A stretch of DNA of 64,000 nt from Caulobacter sp. (GCA_017745235.1 JAGHZU010000004.1:62001-126000); one strand, 5' to 3'. Shown: positions 55,183-64,000, counted from the stretch's first letter. The notes: generated by a model from the letters alone, not told the origin. A program made the numbers and translations.

Positions 55183-56241
55183 ATGCAGAAGCCCTACGTC
55201 GCCGCCGACGATCGCTACGACGCCATGCCCTATCGCCGCACGGGCCGAAGCGGCCTGGACCTGCCGGCCATCTCGCTGGGCCTGTGGCAGAACTTCGGGG
55301 GAACCGACGTCTTCGAGACCGGCCGCGCGATCCTGCGCCGCGCCTTCGACCTGGGCGTCACCCACTTCGACCTGGCCAACAACTACGGCCCGCCCTATGG
55401 CTCGGCGGAAGAGAACTTCGGCCGCGTGATGGCCGCGGACTTCAAGGCCCACCGCGATGAACTGGTCGTCTCCACCAAGGCCGGCTGGGACATGTGGCCG
55501 GGCCCCTACGGCAAGATCGGCGGCTCGCGGAAATACCTGATCGCCAGCTGCGACCAGAGCCTCAAGCGCATGGGCCTGGACTATGTCGACATCTTCTATT
55601 CACACCGGGTCGACCCGACGACGCCCCTCGAGGAGACCATGGGCGCCCTGGCCCACCTGCATCGCCAGGGCAAGGCGCTGTACGTCGGCATTTCGTCCTA
55701 CTCGCCCGAACTGACCCGTCAGGCTCACGCCATCCTCAAAAGCGAAGGCGTGCCCCTGCTGATCCACCAGCCCTCATACTCCATGCTGAACCGATGGATC
55801 GAGGAGAGCCTGCTCGACACTCTCGAAGACCTGGGCGTGGGCTGCATCGCATTCTCGCCCCTGGCCCAGGGCATGCTGACCGACAAGTACTTGAAGGGCG
55901 TGCCGAACGACTCCCGCGCCGCGCGCGAGGGCTCGCTGGGCGGCGGCATGCTGAGCGCTGAAAACCTGGACCGGATCCGGGCCCTGGACGCCCTGGCCAA
56001 GGCCCGCGGCCAAAGCCTGGCCCAGATGGCGCTGGCCTGGGTGCTGCGTGATCCCCGCATCACTTCGGCTCTGATCGGCGCTCGCACCGTCGCCCAGTTG
56101 GAGGATTCCCTGGCGGCTCTCCGCACCCTGGATTTCACCGCCGACGAACTGGCCGCGATCGACCGTCACGCCACCGAAGGCGCGATCGACCTCTGGAAGA
56201 TCTCGTCTAACCTGTCGTCGGAAGACTTGCCAAAAGGTTGA
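55183..56241 (+). CDS. Aldo-keto reductase, L-glyceraldehyde 3-phosphate reductase-like (YghZ type)
   Basis: This 352-residue AKR has the tetrad Asp63 (HFDLANNYG), Tyr68, Lys99 (STKAG) and His in FYSHRVD. It closely follows E. coli YghZ: SLGLWQNFGG, ANNYGPPYGSAEENFGR, KAGYDMWPGPYG-like KAGWDMWPGPYG and YVGISSYSPE. YghZ reduces L-glyceraldehyde 3-phosphate and methylglyoxal with NADPH. I start at ATG 55183 (AGGA upstream). Its place after the galactonate operon could mean detoxification of triose-phosphate by-products or oxidation of the sugar; neither is shown by sequence. Confidence 0.88.
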   Translation: MQKPYVAADDRYDAMPYRRTGRSGLDLPAISLGLWQNFGGTDVFETGRAILRRAFDLGVTHFDLANNYGPPYGSAEENFGRVMAADFKAHRDELVVSTKAGWDMWPGPYGKIGGSRKYLIASCDQSLKRMGLDYVDIFYSHRVDPTTPLEETMGALAHLHRQGKALYVGISSYSPELTRQAHAILKSEGVPLLIHQPSYSMLNRWIEESLLDTLEDLGVGCIAFSPLAQGMLTDKYLKGVPNDSRAAREGSLGGGMLSAENLDRIRALDALAKARGQSLAQMALAWVLRDPRITSALIGARTVAQLEDSLAALRTLDFTADELAAIDRHATEGAIDLWKISSNLSSEDLPKG

Positions 56242-56283
56242 GTGAAAGCTTGCCACTCTCGTCCTTCAGCCTAAAGTCGCTGC

Positions 56284-57138
56284 ATGGACGAGGGGGCCGA
56301 TCGCTTGGATGATGATGTCGAGGGGCTCAGCCGTCTGACGCCCCGCGAGCGTGACTGCCTGCGGCTGGTCGACCAGCATCTCAGTTCCAAGGAGATCGCC
56401 CGCCGGCTGGGCCTCTCCAAGCACACCGTCGACTGGCATCTGGACAAGGCGCGGCGACGGTTGGGCGCGGCCGATCGCTACGAGGCGGCGCGGCTTCTGG
56501 CCCCGCACATCCGGGCCGAAGGCGCGCCCTTCGACGCTTCTCGCATCCCCTCTGGGACGCCCCCTCCGATCGCGTCGGGGTCCGATGCGGCCCGGCTGGC
56601 GGACGAGCCGGATCAGGGCTCAACTTCCTTCATCGAGGTTCAAAGGCCGCAAGGCCAAACGCCCGAGGAAGGAACGCCCCGTGACGAAACCGACGGACCA
56701 ACAGCGCGCGGCGATCGGCCAGGCTCTGAGTCTGCGCCGCGACGTGCTGCGCTTCCAGAACGACTGGCCCCGTCCGAACCGGACGGACGAACTGGCGCCC
56801 GCCTTCACCTGGACGGAGCTGGAGCGCCAGTTGTCCAGCCTGGCGGCCGGGCCCCGGGGGGCCTCGATGGCCTCGGACCTGGTCAACGCAACCCGCAAGC
56901 AGGCTCGGTTCAAGCCGCCGGAAATGGTGCTGCGCGAGATCCTGTGCGTGGCGGGCGTTCTGATGGACGAGAGCTTCCTGACACCGCTCCAGCCGGTCGG
57001 CTCCTCGGATCTTGGGGAGGCCCCAATGACCTGAGCCTGGCCCAACGCCTGGGCGTGATCGCCGCCCTGATGATCGCGATCGCCTTCGCGTTCGGATCCC
57101 TCCTGGCCGGCCTGCACGCCCTTCGCGGCCTTTTCTGA
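56284..57138 (+). CDS. LuxR-type HTH regulator with C-terminal transmembrane segment
   Basis: A 284-codon frame. Residues 15-75 are a LuxR/GerE helix-turn-helix (LSRLTPRERDCLRLVDQHLS, SKEIARRLGLSKHTVDWHL). The end is a membrane segment (LSLAQRLGVIAALMIAIAFA, residues about 251-280) of a kind I recall in small membrane-tethered LuxR regulators of Caulobacterales and sphingomonads. The middle (residues 133-250) is Arg/Gly/Pro-rich and looks like the shadow of a second gene in the +1 frame (56681-57034). So this may be a continuous regulator with a dual-coded linker, or two pieces of a disrupted gene. No good ribosome-binding site precedes the ATG. Confidence 0.65.
   Translation: MDEGADRLDDDVEGLSRLTPRERDCLRLVDQHLSSKEIARRLGLSKHTVDWHLDKARRRLGAADRYEAARLLAPHIRAEGAPFDASRIPSGTPPPIASGSDAARLADEPDQGSTSFIEVQRPQGQTPEEGTPRDETDGPTARGDRPGSESAPRRAALPERLAPSEPDGRTGARLHLDGAGAPVVQPGGRAPGGLDGLGPGQRNPQAGSVQAAGNGAARDPVRGGRSDGRELPDTAPAGRLLGSWGGPNDLSLAQRLGVIAALMIAIAFAFGSLLAGLHALRGLF
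56681..57034 (+). CDS. Hypothetical protein, nested out of frame in the LuxR-type gene
   Basis: This 117-codon frame starts at GTG 56681 with GAGGAAGGA 7 bp upstream. Third-position GC is very high in this frame and low in the overlapping one, so it is the better coding frame here. The peptide is soluble and protein-like (DQQRAAIGQALSLRRDVLRF, WPRPNRTDELAPAFTWTELE, later PPEMVLREILCVAGVLMDES). I recognise no family. It ends (ATG ACC TGA) exactly where the membrane-segment coding of the host frame begins, 105 bp before the host stop. Confidence 0.6.
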   Translation: MTKPTDQQRAAIGQALSLRRDVLRFQNDWPRPNRTDELAPAFTWTELERQLSSLAAGPRGASMASDLVNATRKQARFKPPEMVLREILCVAGVLMDESFLTPLQPVGSSDLGEAPMT

Positions 57139-57194
57139 ACGCCGTCCCCTTCGTCCTTCACGACGCGCCGCCCGACGGCGCCAGGAGATCCGTC

Positions 57195-57551
57195 ATGCTC
57201 AAGGAACGTCGCATCGCCGCCGAAGCCGTGGCCCAGGCCCTGTTCGACGCCGAGAAAGCCATCGACGCCGCGATCGCCACCACCGCCGCCCTGACTACCA
57301 TAATGCCTGCTTCCCGGGAGGCGGCGAACCTGTCGGTGATGGTGGGCCAGGAGGCCCTGATGAGCGCGATCGAGACCATGCGCGCCCTGGGCCAGGCCCG
57401 GCAGGGGATCGTCGAAACCCACCGCGGCCTGTCCCGCGCCCAACACGATATCGGCCTCTCGGCCGTCTCCTTCGGCGGTGGCGGCGTGAAGCCCCCGCCC
57501 AGCCTGATCGGCAGCCTGCGGGCCGTGCCGACCGGGCGCGACGTCGCCTGA
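57195..57551 (+). CDS. Hypothetical alpha-helical protein next to LuxR-type regulator
   Basis: This 118-residue protein is predicted almost all helical through residue 90 (RRIAAEAVAQALFDAEKAID, VMVGQEALMSAIETMRALGQ, IVETHRGLSRAQHDIGLSAV), then a flexible Gly/Pro tail. AGGAG lies 7 bp before the ATG. From memory, similar small proteins occur next to membrane-tethered LuxR regulators in sphingomonads and Caulobacterales, which suggests a functional pair. Function unknown. Confidence 0.7.
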   Translation: MLKERRIAAEAVAQALFDAEKAIDAAIATTAALTTIMPASREAANLSVMVGQEALMSAIETMRALGQARQGIVETHRGLSRAQHDIGLSAVSFGGGGVKPPPSLIGSLRAVPTGRDVA

Positions 57552-57580
57552 TCCTCGTCCCCATCTCAGGCGCCACGCGC

Positions 57581-57621
57581 CACGGGCCCGGTCATGCTCC
57601 CCACGCGCGATCGGGCCCGTG
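57581..57621. other. GC-rich inverted repeat after the helical protein gene
   Basis: CACGGGCCCG (57581-57590) and CGGGCCCGTG (57612-57621) form perfect 10-bp arms around a 21-nt loop, 30 bp past the stop. There is no U-tract, so termination is uncertain. Confidence 0.4.
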
Positions 57622-57689
57622 AACCGTTCGAAGGTTCCCTGGCGCATCAATCAATTCTAGATTGAGGCAGACCTCACGGAGTCGCTTCG

Positions 57690-58127
57690 ATGTACATCGA
57701 GACGCTGGACCAGCTGGTCAGCCTCGCCTTCCTGGTCATCTGCTGCGGCGTGGCGCTGTGGCGGGGCGGGCGGGTCGAGCGGATTGCCGCCACGACCATG
57801 ATCCTGGCCTGGTTCGCCACGCCGCTGGTCCAGAACGTTCACCAGCAACTCGGCCCCCAGAGCGGCGTGCTGATCGTGGATGTCATGCTGCTGGTCGTGC
57901 TGCTGATCCAGGCCCTGACCTCGAACCGCTGGTGGCCCATGGTCGCCACAGCATTCCAGGGCGTGAACGCCACGGTCCACCTGGCCGCCGCCGTCGATTC
58001 CCAGATCTTTCCCCGGGCCTATTACGTCGCCGGCAGCCTGCTGAGCGACCTGACCTTGGCGACATTGCTGATCGGCGCGTTGAACCGGGGCCAGGGCGCC
58101 CGGGCCACACTCGAGAAAGTCCCTTAG
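57690..58127 (+). CDS. Small integral membrane protein, hypothetical
   Basis: This 145-residue protein has four predicted membrane segments (about 8-24, 32-50, 63-78 and 110-128) and short loops. CGGAG lies 9 bp before the ATG. An inverted repeat TCAAT-TCTAG-ATTGA (57651-57665) lies just upstream and may be part of its promoter or an operator. No family recognised; it stands alone between the helical-protein gene and the RND operon. Confidence 0.65.
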   Translation: MYIETLDQLVSLAFLVICCGVALWRGGRVERIAATTMILAWFATPLVQNVHQQLGPQSGVLIVDVMLLVVLLIQALTSNRWWPMVATAFQGVNATVHLAAAVDSQIFPRAYYVAGSLLSDLTLATLLIGALNRGQGARATLEKVP

Positions 58128-58210
58128 CGCCTTACGATCATTTAATCCGGCGAACCTCGTTTCTCGGCTAGAACGCGGTGGCTGTTCACTTGTCGAAGCC
58201 GGGGATTCAC

Positions 58211-59344
58211 GTGCGCCATTGGAACTACAAACGCGGCTTGGTTTCGACCGTGCTTCCGCTGGCGCTTGGACTGGGATCCCTGACCCTGGCGGGCTGCAAC
58301 GTCCATAGCGAAAAGCCCAAGACCAAGAAGCCCCCGGCGGCCAGCAGCCAGACCGTGGGCGTGGCCACCGTCACCATCCAGTCCCTGCCGCGCACGATCG
58401 GCGCCTCGGGCACGATCCAGGCCTGGGAGGAGGTCCCGGTCGGCGCCGAGACAGGCGGCCTGACCGCCATCTCCGTCAATGTCGAGGAAGGCCAGGTCGT
58501 CCGCCAGGGCCAGGTCCTGGTCCAGCTCAACGACTCGGTCCTGCGCGCCCAGCTCAAGCAGTCCGAAGCCTCGGTCGCCAGCGCCAAGGCCACCCTGTTC
58601 GAGGCGGAAGCCTCGCTGCGCCGCTCGCGCGAACTGCTGGCCAAGGGCTATCTGGCCCAGTCGGCGCTGGACACCGCCACCGCCCGCCAGCAGACGGCCG
58701 CCGCCCAGCTGGCCTCGGCCCAGGCGGCCGTGGGCGAACTGCAGGCCCGCGTGGCCCAGGCCTCGATCCGCGCGCCGGTCTCGGGCCTGGTCAGCAAGCG
58801 CAGCGTCACCAAGGGCCAGATCGTGTCGATGGGCAGCGAGCTGTTCCGCATCGTCCGCGACAGCCGCCTGGAGCTGAACGCCGAGATTCCCGAAACCGAC
58901 CTGTCGTCGCTGCGCGCGGGCATGCCGGCCACCATCCGCTCCGAGCAGGTGGGATCGGTCAGCGGCCGCGTGCGCCTGGTCAATTCCGAGGTCGATCCGC
59001 AAACCAGATTGGGCGTGGCCCGCGTGGCGCTGTCGTCCATGGGCGGGTTCCGTCCGGGGATGTTCGCCCGCGCCGAAATCGACGCGGGCGCCCAGCCCGC
59101 CGCGACGGCCCCGACGGCCGCCTTGCTCTATCGCGACAACCATCCCGGCGTGTTCGTGGTCGACGCCCAGAGCCGCGCTCACTTCCGCCGGGTGGAGATC
59201 GTGGCCCGCAACGCCGACAGCACCGCCATGACCGGCCTGAACGCCGGCGAGCGCGTGGTCGTCCAGGGCGCCGGCTTCCTGGGCGAAGGCGACAACGTGC
59301 GCGTCAGCGCCCCGCGTCCCGCCGTCTCGGCCGCCAAGCGTTGA
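58211..59344 (+). CDS. RND efflux periplasmic adaptor (membrane fusion protein), lipoprotein
   Basis: This 377-residue adaptor links an RND pump to an outer-membrane channel. It has a lipobox leader (SLTLAGC), a biotinyl-lipoyl domain (VPVGAETGGLTAISVNVEEG), a helical hairpin (about 120-180, Ala/Gln-rich coiled coil), the second lipoyl half (RAPVSGLVSKRSVTKGQIVS), beta-barrel and membrane-proximal domains. GTG 58211 is preferred to GTG 58178 because GGGGA lies 5 bp upstream and the leader is normal in length. The pump gene follows after 10 bp. No outer-membrane factor or local repressor is adjacent. Confidence 0.92.
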   Translation: MRHWNYKRGLVSTVLPLALGLGSLTLAGCNVHSEKPKTKKPPAASSQTVGVATVTIQSLPRTIGASGTIQAWEEVPVGAETGGLTAISVNVEEGQVVRQGQVLVQLNDSVLRAQLKQSEASVASAKATLFEAEASLRRSRELLAKGYLAQSALDTATARQQTAAAQLASAQAAVGELQARVAQASIRAPVSGLVSKRSVTKGQIVSMGSELFRIVRDSRLELNAEIPETDLSSLRAGMPATIRSEQVGSVSGRVRLVNSEVDPQTRLGVARVALSSMGGFRPGMFARAEIDAGAQPAATAPTAALLYRDNHPGVFVVDAQSRAHFRRVEIVARNADSTAMTGLNAGERVVVQGAGFLGEGDNVRVSAPRPAVSAAKR

Positions 59345-59354
59345 GGCCCCGGCG

Positions 59355-62300
59355 ATGAACAACATCTCCCGCTGGGCGATCAAGAACCCGATCCCCGTCA
59401 TCCTGCTGTTCCTGCTGCTGACCCTGTTCGGGATCACCAGCTTCAACAGCATGCGGATCAACAACAATCCGGACGTCGACCTGCCGTTCGTGGTGGTCAC
59501 GGCCGTGCGTCCCGGCGCCGCGCCCAGCGAACTGGAGACCCAGGTCACCCGCCTGATCGAGGACCAGATCGCGGGCCTTGGCCAGGTGCGGCACATCAAC
59601 TCCACCATCGTGGACGGCGCCTCGACCACGTTCATCGAGTTCGAGCTGGGGGTCGACCACGAGCGGGTCACCAACGACGTCCGCAACGCCATGTCCAACC
59701 TGCGCTCGGCCCTGCCGCAGGACATGCAGGAGCCGATCGTCAACCGCATCGACGTCTCCGGCGGCTCACTCATCACCTACGTGGTGCGCGCGCCCACCAA
59801 GACGCCGGAAGAGCTGAGCTGGTACGTCGACAACGACATCGCCCGGGCCATGCTGGCCATCAAGGGCGTGGGCAAGGTCAACCGCAACGGCGGCGTCAGC
59901 CGCGAGATCCAGGTCGCCCTGGACCCCGACCGCCTGGCCGCGCGCGGCGTCACCGCCGCCCAGGTCAGCCAGGCCCTGGTGGGCGTCAACGCCGACCTGC
60001 CCGGCGGGCGTGTCACCCTGGGCGGCTCGGAGCGCGCCATCCGCACCCTGGGCGCGGCCGGCAGCCTGGCCCAGTTGCGCGAGACCCGCGTACCGCTGTC
60101 GACCGGCGGCACCGTCCGCCTCGGCGACCTGGGCACGGTCGAGGACCATTGGGACGAGCCCCGCACCCGCGCCCGCTTCGACGGCCAGGAGGTCGTCACG
60201 TTCGGCATGGTCCGCTCGCGCGGCGCCTCGGAAGTGCAGACCGCCCAGAAGGTGCGCAAGGCCGTCGAGGCCCTGAACAAGGCCCACCCGGACATCAAGA
60301 TCGAGGAGATCACCTCCAACGTCCGCTACATCGAGTCCAGCTATGTGGCCTCGATGGAGGCCCTGGTCCTGGGCGCCTTCCTGGCGGTGCTGGTGGTGCT
60401 GCTGTTCCTGCGCGACCTGCGGGCCACCCTGCTGGCCGCCATCGCCATCCCTTTGTCGCTGCTGCCGACCTTCGCGGTGCTGGCGCCTCTGGGCGAGTCG
60501 CTGAACGGCATCACCCTGCTGGCCCTGTCGCTGACCGTGGGCATCCTGGTCGACGACGCCATCGTCGAGATCGAGAACATCGTCCGCCACATGCGCGGCG
60601 GCAAATCGCCCTATGACGCCGCCATGGAAGCGGCCGACGAGATCGGCCTGGCCGTCGTGGCCACCACCTTCACCATCGTGGCGGTGTTCGCGCCGGTGGG
60701 CTTCATGCCCGGCATCATCGGCCAGTTCTTCAAGGCCTTCGCCCTGGCGGCCTGCGTGTCGGTGCTGTTCTCGCTGCTGGTGGCGCGGATGCTGACCCCG
60801 TTGATGGGCGCCTATCTGCTCAAGGCCCATCACAAGCCCGACAAGGATCCGCCGTGGATGGGTCCTTACCTGAAAAGCCTGGGCTGGGCGCTGAACCACA
60901 AGTGGATCGTGCTGCTGCTGGGCATTCCGGTGTTCGGCCTGTCGGTGTTCATGGCCACCAAGCTGCCGCTGGAATTCCAGCCGGAGATGGACCAGGGCCG
61001 CGCCCCCTTCTCGATCGAGCTGCCCCCCGGCTCGACGCTGGAGGAGACCGACGCCGTCGCCCAGCGCGTGACCCGCGAACTCCTGGCCCGTCCCGAGGTG
61101 GTCAGCGTCTACACGGCCGCCGGCGACGACGGCGGGGTCAACAAGGCCAGCGTCACCGCCGACCTGATCGACAAGCACAAGCGGATTCCGCAGAAGGTCT
61201 TCAGCCGCCAGATGGTCGACCAGTTCGCCGCCATCCCCGGCGCGCGGATCGGCGCGGGCTCCAACAACAACGGCCCCAGCAGAGGCGGCGTCTATTCGCT
61301 GAGTCTCATCAGCGACGACGGTCCGGCCCTGGAGGCCACCGCCCGCAAGGTCGAGGCCGAGATGCGCGGGGTGCCGGGCCTGGCACACGTGGTTAACACC
61401 GCCTCGATCGCCCGTCCCGAGATCATCGTCACGCCCAAGCCCGACCAGGCCGCTCGGGCCGGCGTCTCGGCCGGGGCGATCTCCCAGGCCGTGCGCGTGG
61501 CCACCATCGGCGACATCGACCAGAACCTGCCCAAGTACAATCTGGGCGACCGCCAGGTGCCGATCCGCCTGCGCCTGACCGAGAACGCCCGCGAGGACCT
61601 GACCGTGCTGGAGACCCTGCGGGTCCCCGCCGCGGGCGGACGCTCGGTGCCGCTGAACGCCGTGGCCGACGTGCGCTTCGGCGCCGGCCCCTCGCAGATC
61701 GACCGCCAGGACCGCTCGCGCGTGGCCACCATCACGGCCGAGCTGAACGGCATCGTGGTGGGCGAGGCCGCCAAGCGCGTCCACGCCCTGCCCTCGATGA
61801 AGAAGCTGCCCGAGGGCATCGGCGAGGCGCCGGCCGGCGACGTGGAGTTCATCCAGGAGATGGTCACCGGCTTCATCGCCGCGCTCGTGACCGGCATCCT
61901 GCTGATGTACGTCGTGCTGGTGCTGCTGTTCCGCAGCTTCGCCCACCCGGTGACCATCATGGCCGCCCTGCCCCTGGCCATCGGCGGCGCCTTCATGCTG
62001 CTGCTGCTGGTCCACAGCAGTTTCTCGCTCTCCACCCTGATCGGCATCCTGATGCTGATGGGCATCGCCGCGAAGAACTCGATCCTGCTGGTCGAGTACG
62101 CGATCATGGCGATCAAGGGCGGCATGAGCCGGCGCGAAGCCCTGATCGACGCCGCCCACAAGCGGGCCCGTCCGATCATCATGACCACCGTGGCCATGGG
62201 CGCGGGCATGTTCCCCGTGGCCGTCGGCTTTGGCGCCGACGTGGAGTTCCGCGCCCCGATGGCCATCGCAGTGATCGGCGGGCTGATCACCTCGACCTTC

Positions 62301-62480
62301 CTGTCGCTGCTCTACATCCCCGTGGTCTTCGTCTTCATGGACAAGATCAAGAACTGGTCGGGCCGGATGATCGATCACCTGTTCCGCCACCAGAAGCACG
62401 CGCCCCAGCATGCTCAGGCTCATCAGGACCATGCGGCCATCTTCGAGGACCGGCGACGCCACGGAGGCCGGGAACTTTAA
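59355..62480 (+). CDS. RND efflux pump inner-membrane permease (HAE1-type)
   Basis: This 1041-residue pump has twelve predicted membrane segments with two large periplasmic loops. TM4 carries the proton-relay [14 protein letters not shown] and the later half carries [14 protein letters not shown] with the conserved Lys. The start [20 protein letters not shown] is typical of the family. With the adaptor it forms a two-gene operon ended by a hairpin; the outer channel must come from elsewhere. Drug or metabolite exporter; substrates are not predictable. Confidence 0.94.
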   Translation: MNNISRWAIKNPIPVILLFLLLTLFGITSFNSMRINNNPDVDLPFVVVTAVRPGAAPSELETQVTRLIEDQIAGLGQVRHINSTIVDGASTTFIEFELGVDHERVTNDVRNAMSNLRSALPQDMQEPIVNRIDVSGGSLITYVVRAPTKTPEELSWYVDNDIARAMLAIKGVGKVNRNGGVSREIQVALDPDRLAARGVTAAQVSQALVGVNADLPGGRVTLGGSERAIRTLGAAGSLAQLRETRVPLSTGGTVRLGDLGTVEDHWDEPRTRARFDGQEVVTFGMVRSRGASEVQTAQKVRKAVEALNKAHPDIKIEEITSNVRYIESSYVASMEALVLGAFLAVLVVLLFLRDLRATLLAAIAIPLSLLPTFAVLAPLGESLNGITLLALSLTVGILVDDAIVEIENIVRHMRGGKSPYDAAMEAADEIGLAVVATTFTIVAVFAPVGFMPGIIGQFFKAFALAACVSVLFSLLVARMLTPLMGAYLLKAHHKPDKDPPWMGPYLKSLGWALNHKWIVLLLGIPVFGLSVFMATKLPLEFQPEMDQGRAPFSIELPPGSTLEETDAVAQRVTRELLARPEVVSVYTAAGDDGGVNKASVTADLIDKHKRIPQKVFSRQMVDQFAAIPGARIGAGSNNNGPSRGGVYSLSLISDDGPALEATARKVEAEMRGVPGLAHVVNTASIARPEIIVTPKPDQAARAGVSAGAISQAVRVATIGDIDQNLPKYNLGDRQVPIRLRLTENAREDLTVLETLRVPAAGGRSVPLNAVADVRFGAGPSQIDRQDRSRVATITAELNGIVVGEAAKRVHALPSMKKLPEGIGEAPAGDVEFIQEMVTGFIAALVTGILLMYVVLVLLFRSFAHPVTIMAALPLAIGGAFMLLLLVHSSFSLSTLIGILMLMGIAAKNSILLVEYAIMAIKGGMSRREALIDAAHKRARPIIMTTVAMGAGMFPVAVGFGADVEFRAPMAIAVIGGLITSTFLSLLYIPVVFVFMDKIKNWSGRMIDHLFRHQKHAPQHAQAHQDHAAIFEDRRRHGGREL

Positions 62481-62508
62481 TCCCCATTAGATCGATGGGA
62501 TAAAACAG

Positions 62509-62541
62509 GACCCTCTCGTTTCGCGACGAGAGGGTCATTTT
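62509..62541 (+). terminator. Intrinsic terminator of the RND operon
   Basis: A perfect 11-bp stem (GACCCTCTCGT / ACGAGAGGGTC, 6-nt loop) is followed by ATTTT, 28 bp after the pump stop. Confidence 0.87.
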
Positions 62542-62615
62542 ATGCTTGTCCCAGGGCGAACTTGGGTGTGGATCGGTTTCAACCGGCGCGACTCGCCGGC
62601 GCGACGGGCCATCGC

Positions 62616-63722
62616 ATGCATTCCGATCTTGAAACCGACACGGCAGCCGCTCACGCGCTCTTCCAGTCCCTGGAGGGCATGGAGGGCCTGGCGCAGGATG
62701 AACCTGCGCCCGCGGCAACGCGCAGAGCCTTCCCCGGCCAGGCCGCGCTGATCAAGCTCTATCCCGGCGTGCTGGTCGCTGCGACCATCGCCCTGGCCTC
62801 GCAGTGGCTGGCCACCCACTACGGCGCGCCGGTGATGCTGTTCGCCCTGCTGTTCGGCATGACCTTCCACTTCCTGCACCAGGAAGGCCGCTGCATCCCG
62901 GGCATCGAGTTCTCGTCCAAGGCCATCCTGCGCTTCGGCGTGGCCCTGCTGGGCGCGCGGATCACCGCCAGCCAGATCCTGGGCCTGGGCCTGACCCCGA
63001 TCGTCATGGTCATCGTCGGCATCGCCTCGACCATCGGCCTGGGCGCGCTGGTGGCCAAGCGCATGGGCCTGCGCCCCAGCTTCGGCGTGCTGTCGGGTGG
63101 AGCCGTCGGCATCTGCGGCGCCTCCGCCGCCCTGGCCATCGCCTCCGTTCTGCCACGCGGCAAGGACAGCGAACGCGACACGATCCTGGCCGTGGTCACC
63201 GTCACGGCACTGTCGACGATCGCCATGATCACCTACCCGCTGCTGACGGCGGCCCTGCACCTGGACCACACCAAGGCGGGGATTTTCCTGGGCGGCACGA
63301 TCCACGACGTGGCCCAGGTGGTGGGCGCCGGCTACATGATCTCGCCCCATACCGGCGACGTGGCCACCTATGTGAAGCTGCTGCGCGTGACCATGCTATT
63401 GCCGGTGGTCTTCACCATCGCCTTCGTGGTGACCCGCATGGGGCCGGGCGCATCCGGCGGCGCCAAGCCGACCGTGCCGCTGTTCCTGGTCGGTTTCGCG
63501 GCCCTGGTGGTGGTCAACAGCCTGGGCTGGCTGGCCAAGCCGGTGACCGACACCGCCAACGAGATTTCGCGCTGGTGCCTGGTCACGGCCATCGCGGGCC
63601 TGGGCATGAAAACCTCGTTCAAGGCCCTGATCACGGCCGGCTGGCGACCGGTGGTGCTGATGGTGCTGGAGACGGCCTGGATCGCCGGCGTGGTGCTGGT
63701 GGCGGTGACCTTCTTCAGCTGA
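62616..63722 (+). CDS. YeiH-family (UPF0324) putative anion exporter
   Basis: This 368-residue membrane protein has about ten hydrophobic segments and YeiH/PSE features: AILRFGVALLGARITASQIL, the VLSGGAVGICGASAALAIAS block, and IFLGGTIHDVAQVVGAGYMI. Members have been proposed to export sulfate or sulfite, largely from gene context. I prefer ATG 62616; the frame is open back to GTG 62562, and neither start has a strong ribosome-binding site. The gene is convergent with the TesA-like gene, with only 4 bp between them. Confidence 0.88.
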   Translation: MHSDLETDTAAAHALFQSLEGMEGLAQDEPAPAATRRAFPGQAALIKLYPGVLVAATIALASQWLATHYGAPVMLFALLFGMTFHFLHQEGRCIPGIEFSSKAILRFGVALLGARITASQILGLGLTPIVMVIVGIASTIGLGALVAKRMGLRPSFGVLSGGAVGICGASAALAIASVLPRGKDSERDTILAVVTVTALSTIAMITYPLLTAALHLDHTKAGIFLGGTIHDVAQVVGAGYMISPHTGDVATYVKLLRVTMLLPVVFTIAFVVTRMGPGASGGAKPTVPLFLVGFAALVVVNSLGWLAKPVTDTANEISRWCLVTAIAGLGMKTSFKALITAGWRPVVLMVLETAWIAGVVLVAVTFFS

Positions 63723-63726
63723 CCTG

Positions 63727-64000
63727 TCAGCCGCGGGCCTTCAGAGCCCGCGCCACCTGTGGCGCCAGGGCCTGGGCGATGACCTTGGCGCCCGCCGCAT
63801 TGGGATGGATGCCGTCGCTCTGCATCAATCGCCGCACGCCCCGCACGCCCGCCAGGATGTCGGGATAGAGCGGTGCGGCGAACTCCTGGGCCAAGGCCGG
63901 ATAGACGGCGTTGAACTCGCGCGCATAGGCTGGACCGATCAGGGACGGCGCAGCCACGCCCACCAGCATCGGCGCGATCCGGCGGTTCTTCAGCTTCAGC
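63727..64000 (-). CDS. SGNH/GDSL esterase (TesA/arylesterase-like), C-terminal part
   Basis: The last 91 codons of a gene whose 5' end lies beyond the window. The segment NAVYPALAQEFAAPLYPDIL and the GDSL block V QSDGIHPNAAGAKVIA (catalytic Asp and His in DGIHPN) match TesA, a periplasmic lysophospholipase/thioesterase/arylesterase. The Ser and oxyanion blocks are outside the window, so activity cannot be judged here. Confidence 0.87.
   Translation of the reverse strand, partial: LKLKNRRIAPMLVGVAAPSLIGPAYAREFNAVYPALAQEFAAPLYPDILAGVRGVRRLMQSDGIHPNAAGAKVIAQALAPQVARALKARG

Noticed and set aside
59766..62462. 898-codon open frame antisense to the RND pump
   Set aside because: Composition is His/Gln/Asp-rich shadow; the plus-strand pump is complete.

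Overview
The window is a high-GC chromosomal segment of an alphaproteobacterium, most likely a Caulobacter or close relative. The evidence is: two large TonB-dependent receptors (one with an Oar-like N-terminus, one of the Xanthomonas/Caulobacter TIGR01782 type), a MucR-type regulator, ohr-ohrR, a five-step hut operon, heavy use of GTG/TTG starts and 1-4 bp start/stop overlaps, and tRNA promoters close to the Caulobacter housekeeping pattern (TTGACGS, 10-14 bp, GCTANAWC). I see no insertion sequence, prophage, integrase or CRISPR array. The gene order looks like stable core and accessory metabolism.

Layout. 1-9970: end of a GMC oxidoreductase, an acyl-CoA synthetase, a DUF4180 protein, an SDR, an Nramp transporter, a MaoC hydratase, an alpha/beta hydrolase, CsbD, a trypsin-like protease, oligopeptidase B and a GNAT acetyltransferase. 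10.1-11.7 kb: a MucR-like regulator, a gene-poor stretch, and tRNA-Gln and tRNA-Pro. 11.9-17.4 kb: SppA and an Oar-like receptor. 18-28.6 kb: housekeeping and signalling genes, including a 982-residue acyl-CoA synthetase/DUF1499 fusion, a hybrid histidine kinase, an APH-kinase fusion, TetR, PdxH and a J-domain protein. 28.7-29.6 kb: organic peroxide defence (ohr-ohrR) behind tandem perfect palindromes. 30-34.4 kb: divergent GH3 and GH29 glycosidases. 35.2-43.4 kb: complete histidine utilisation (hutC-hutF diverging from hutI-H-G-U-D) with a HutC-like operator between them and a palindromic repeat placed directly against the hutG start codon. 44.2-56.2 kb: a galactoside/galactonate cluster. 56.3-58.1 kb: a LuxR-type regulator whose frame contains a second well-supported gene in another frame, plus two small hypothetical genes. 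58.2-62.5 kb: an RND efflux operon. 62.6-64 kb: a YeiH-family transporter and the 3' part of a TesA-like esterase.

How the genes work together. The hut genes convert histidine to urocanate, imidazolonepropionate, formiminoglutamate, N-formylglutamate and finally glutamate plus formate, under HutC. In the 44-56 kb cluster the outer-membrane receptor would import galactosides, the GH35 enzyme would release galactose, the SSS symporter would take it across the inner membrane, and the IlvD/Edd dehydratase, KDGal kinase and KDPGal aldolase would complete a De Ley-Doudoroff route to pyruvate and glyceraldehyde 3-phosphate. The FCD-type GntR regulator is the probable sensor. The sugar dehydrogenase and lactonase of that route are not identifiable here.

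The points most worth checking are the apparent dual coding at 56681-57034, the acyl-CoA synthetase/DUF1499 fusion, the repeat against hutG, and several clean palindromes that have no recognised regulator in the window.
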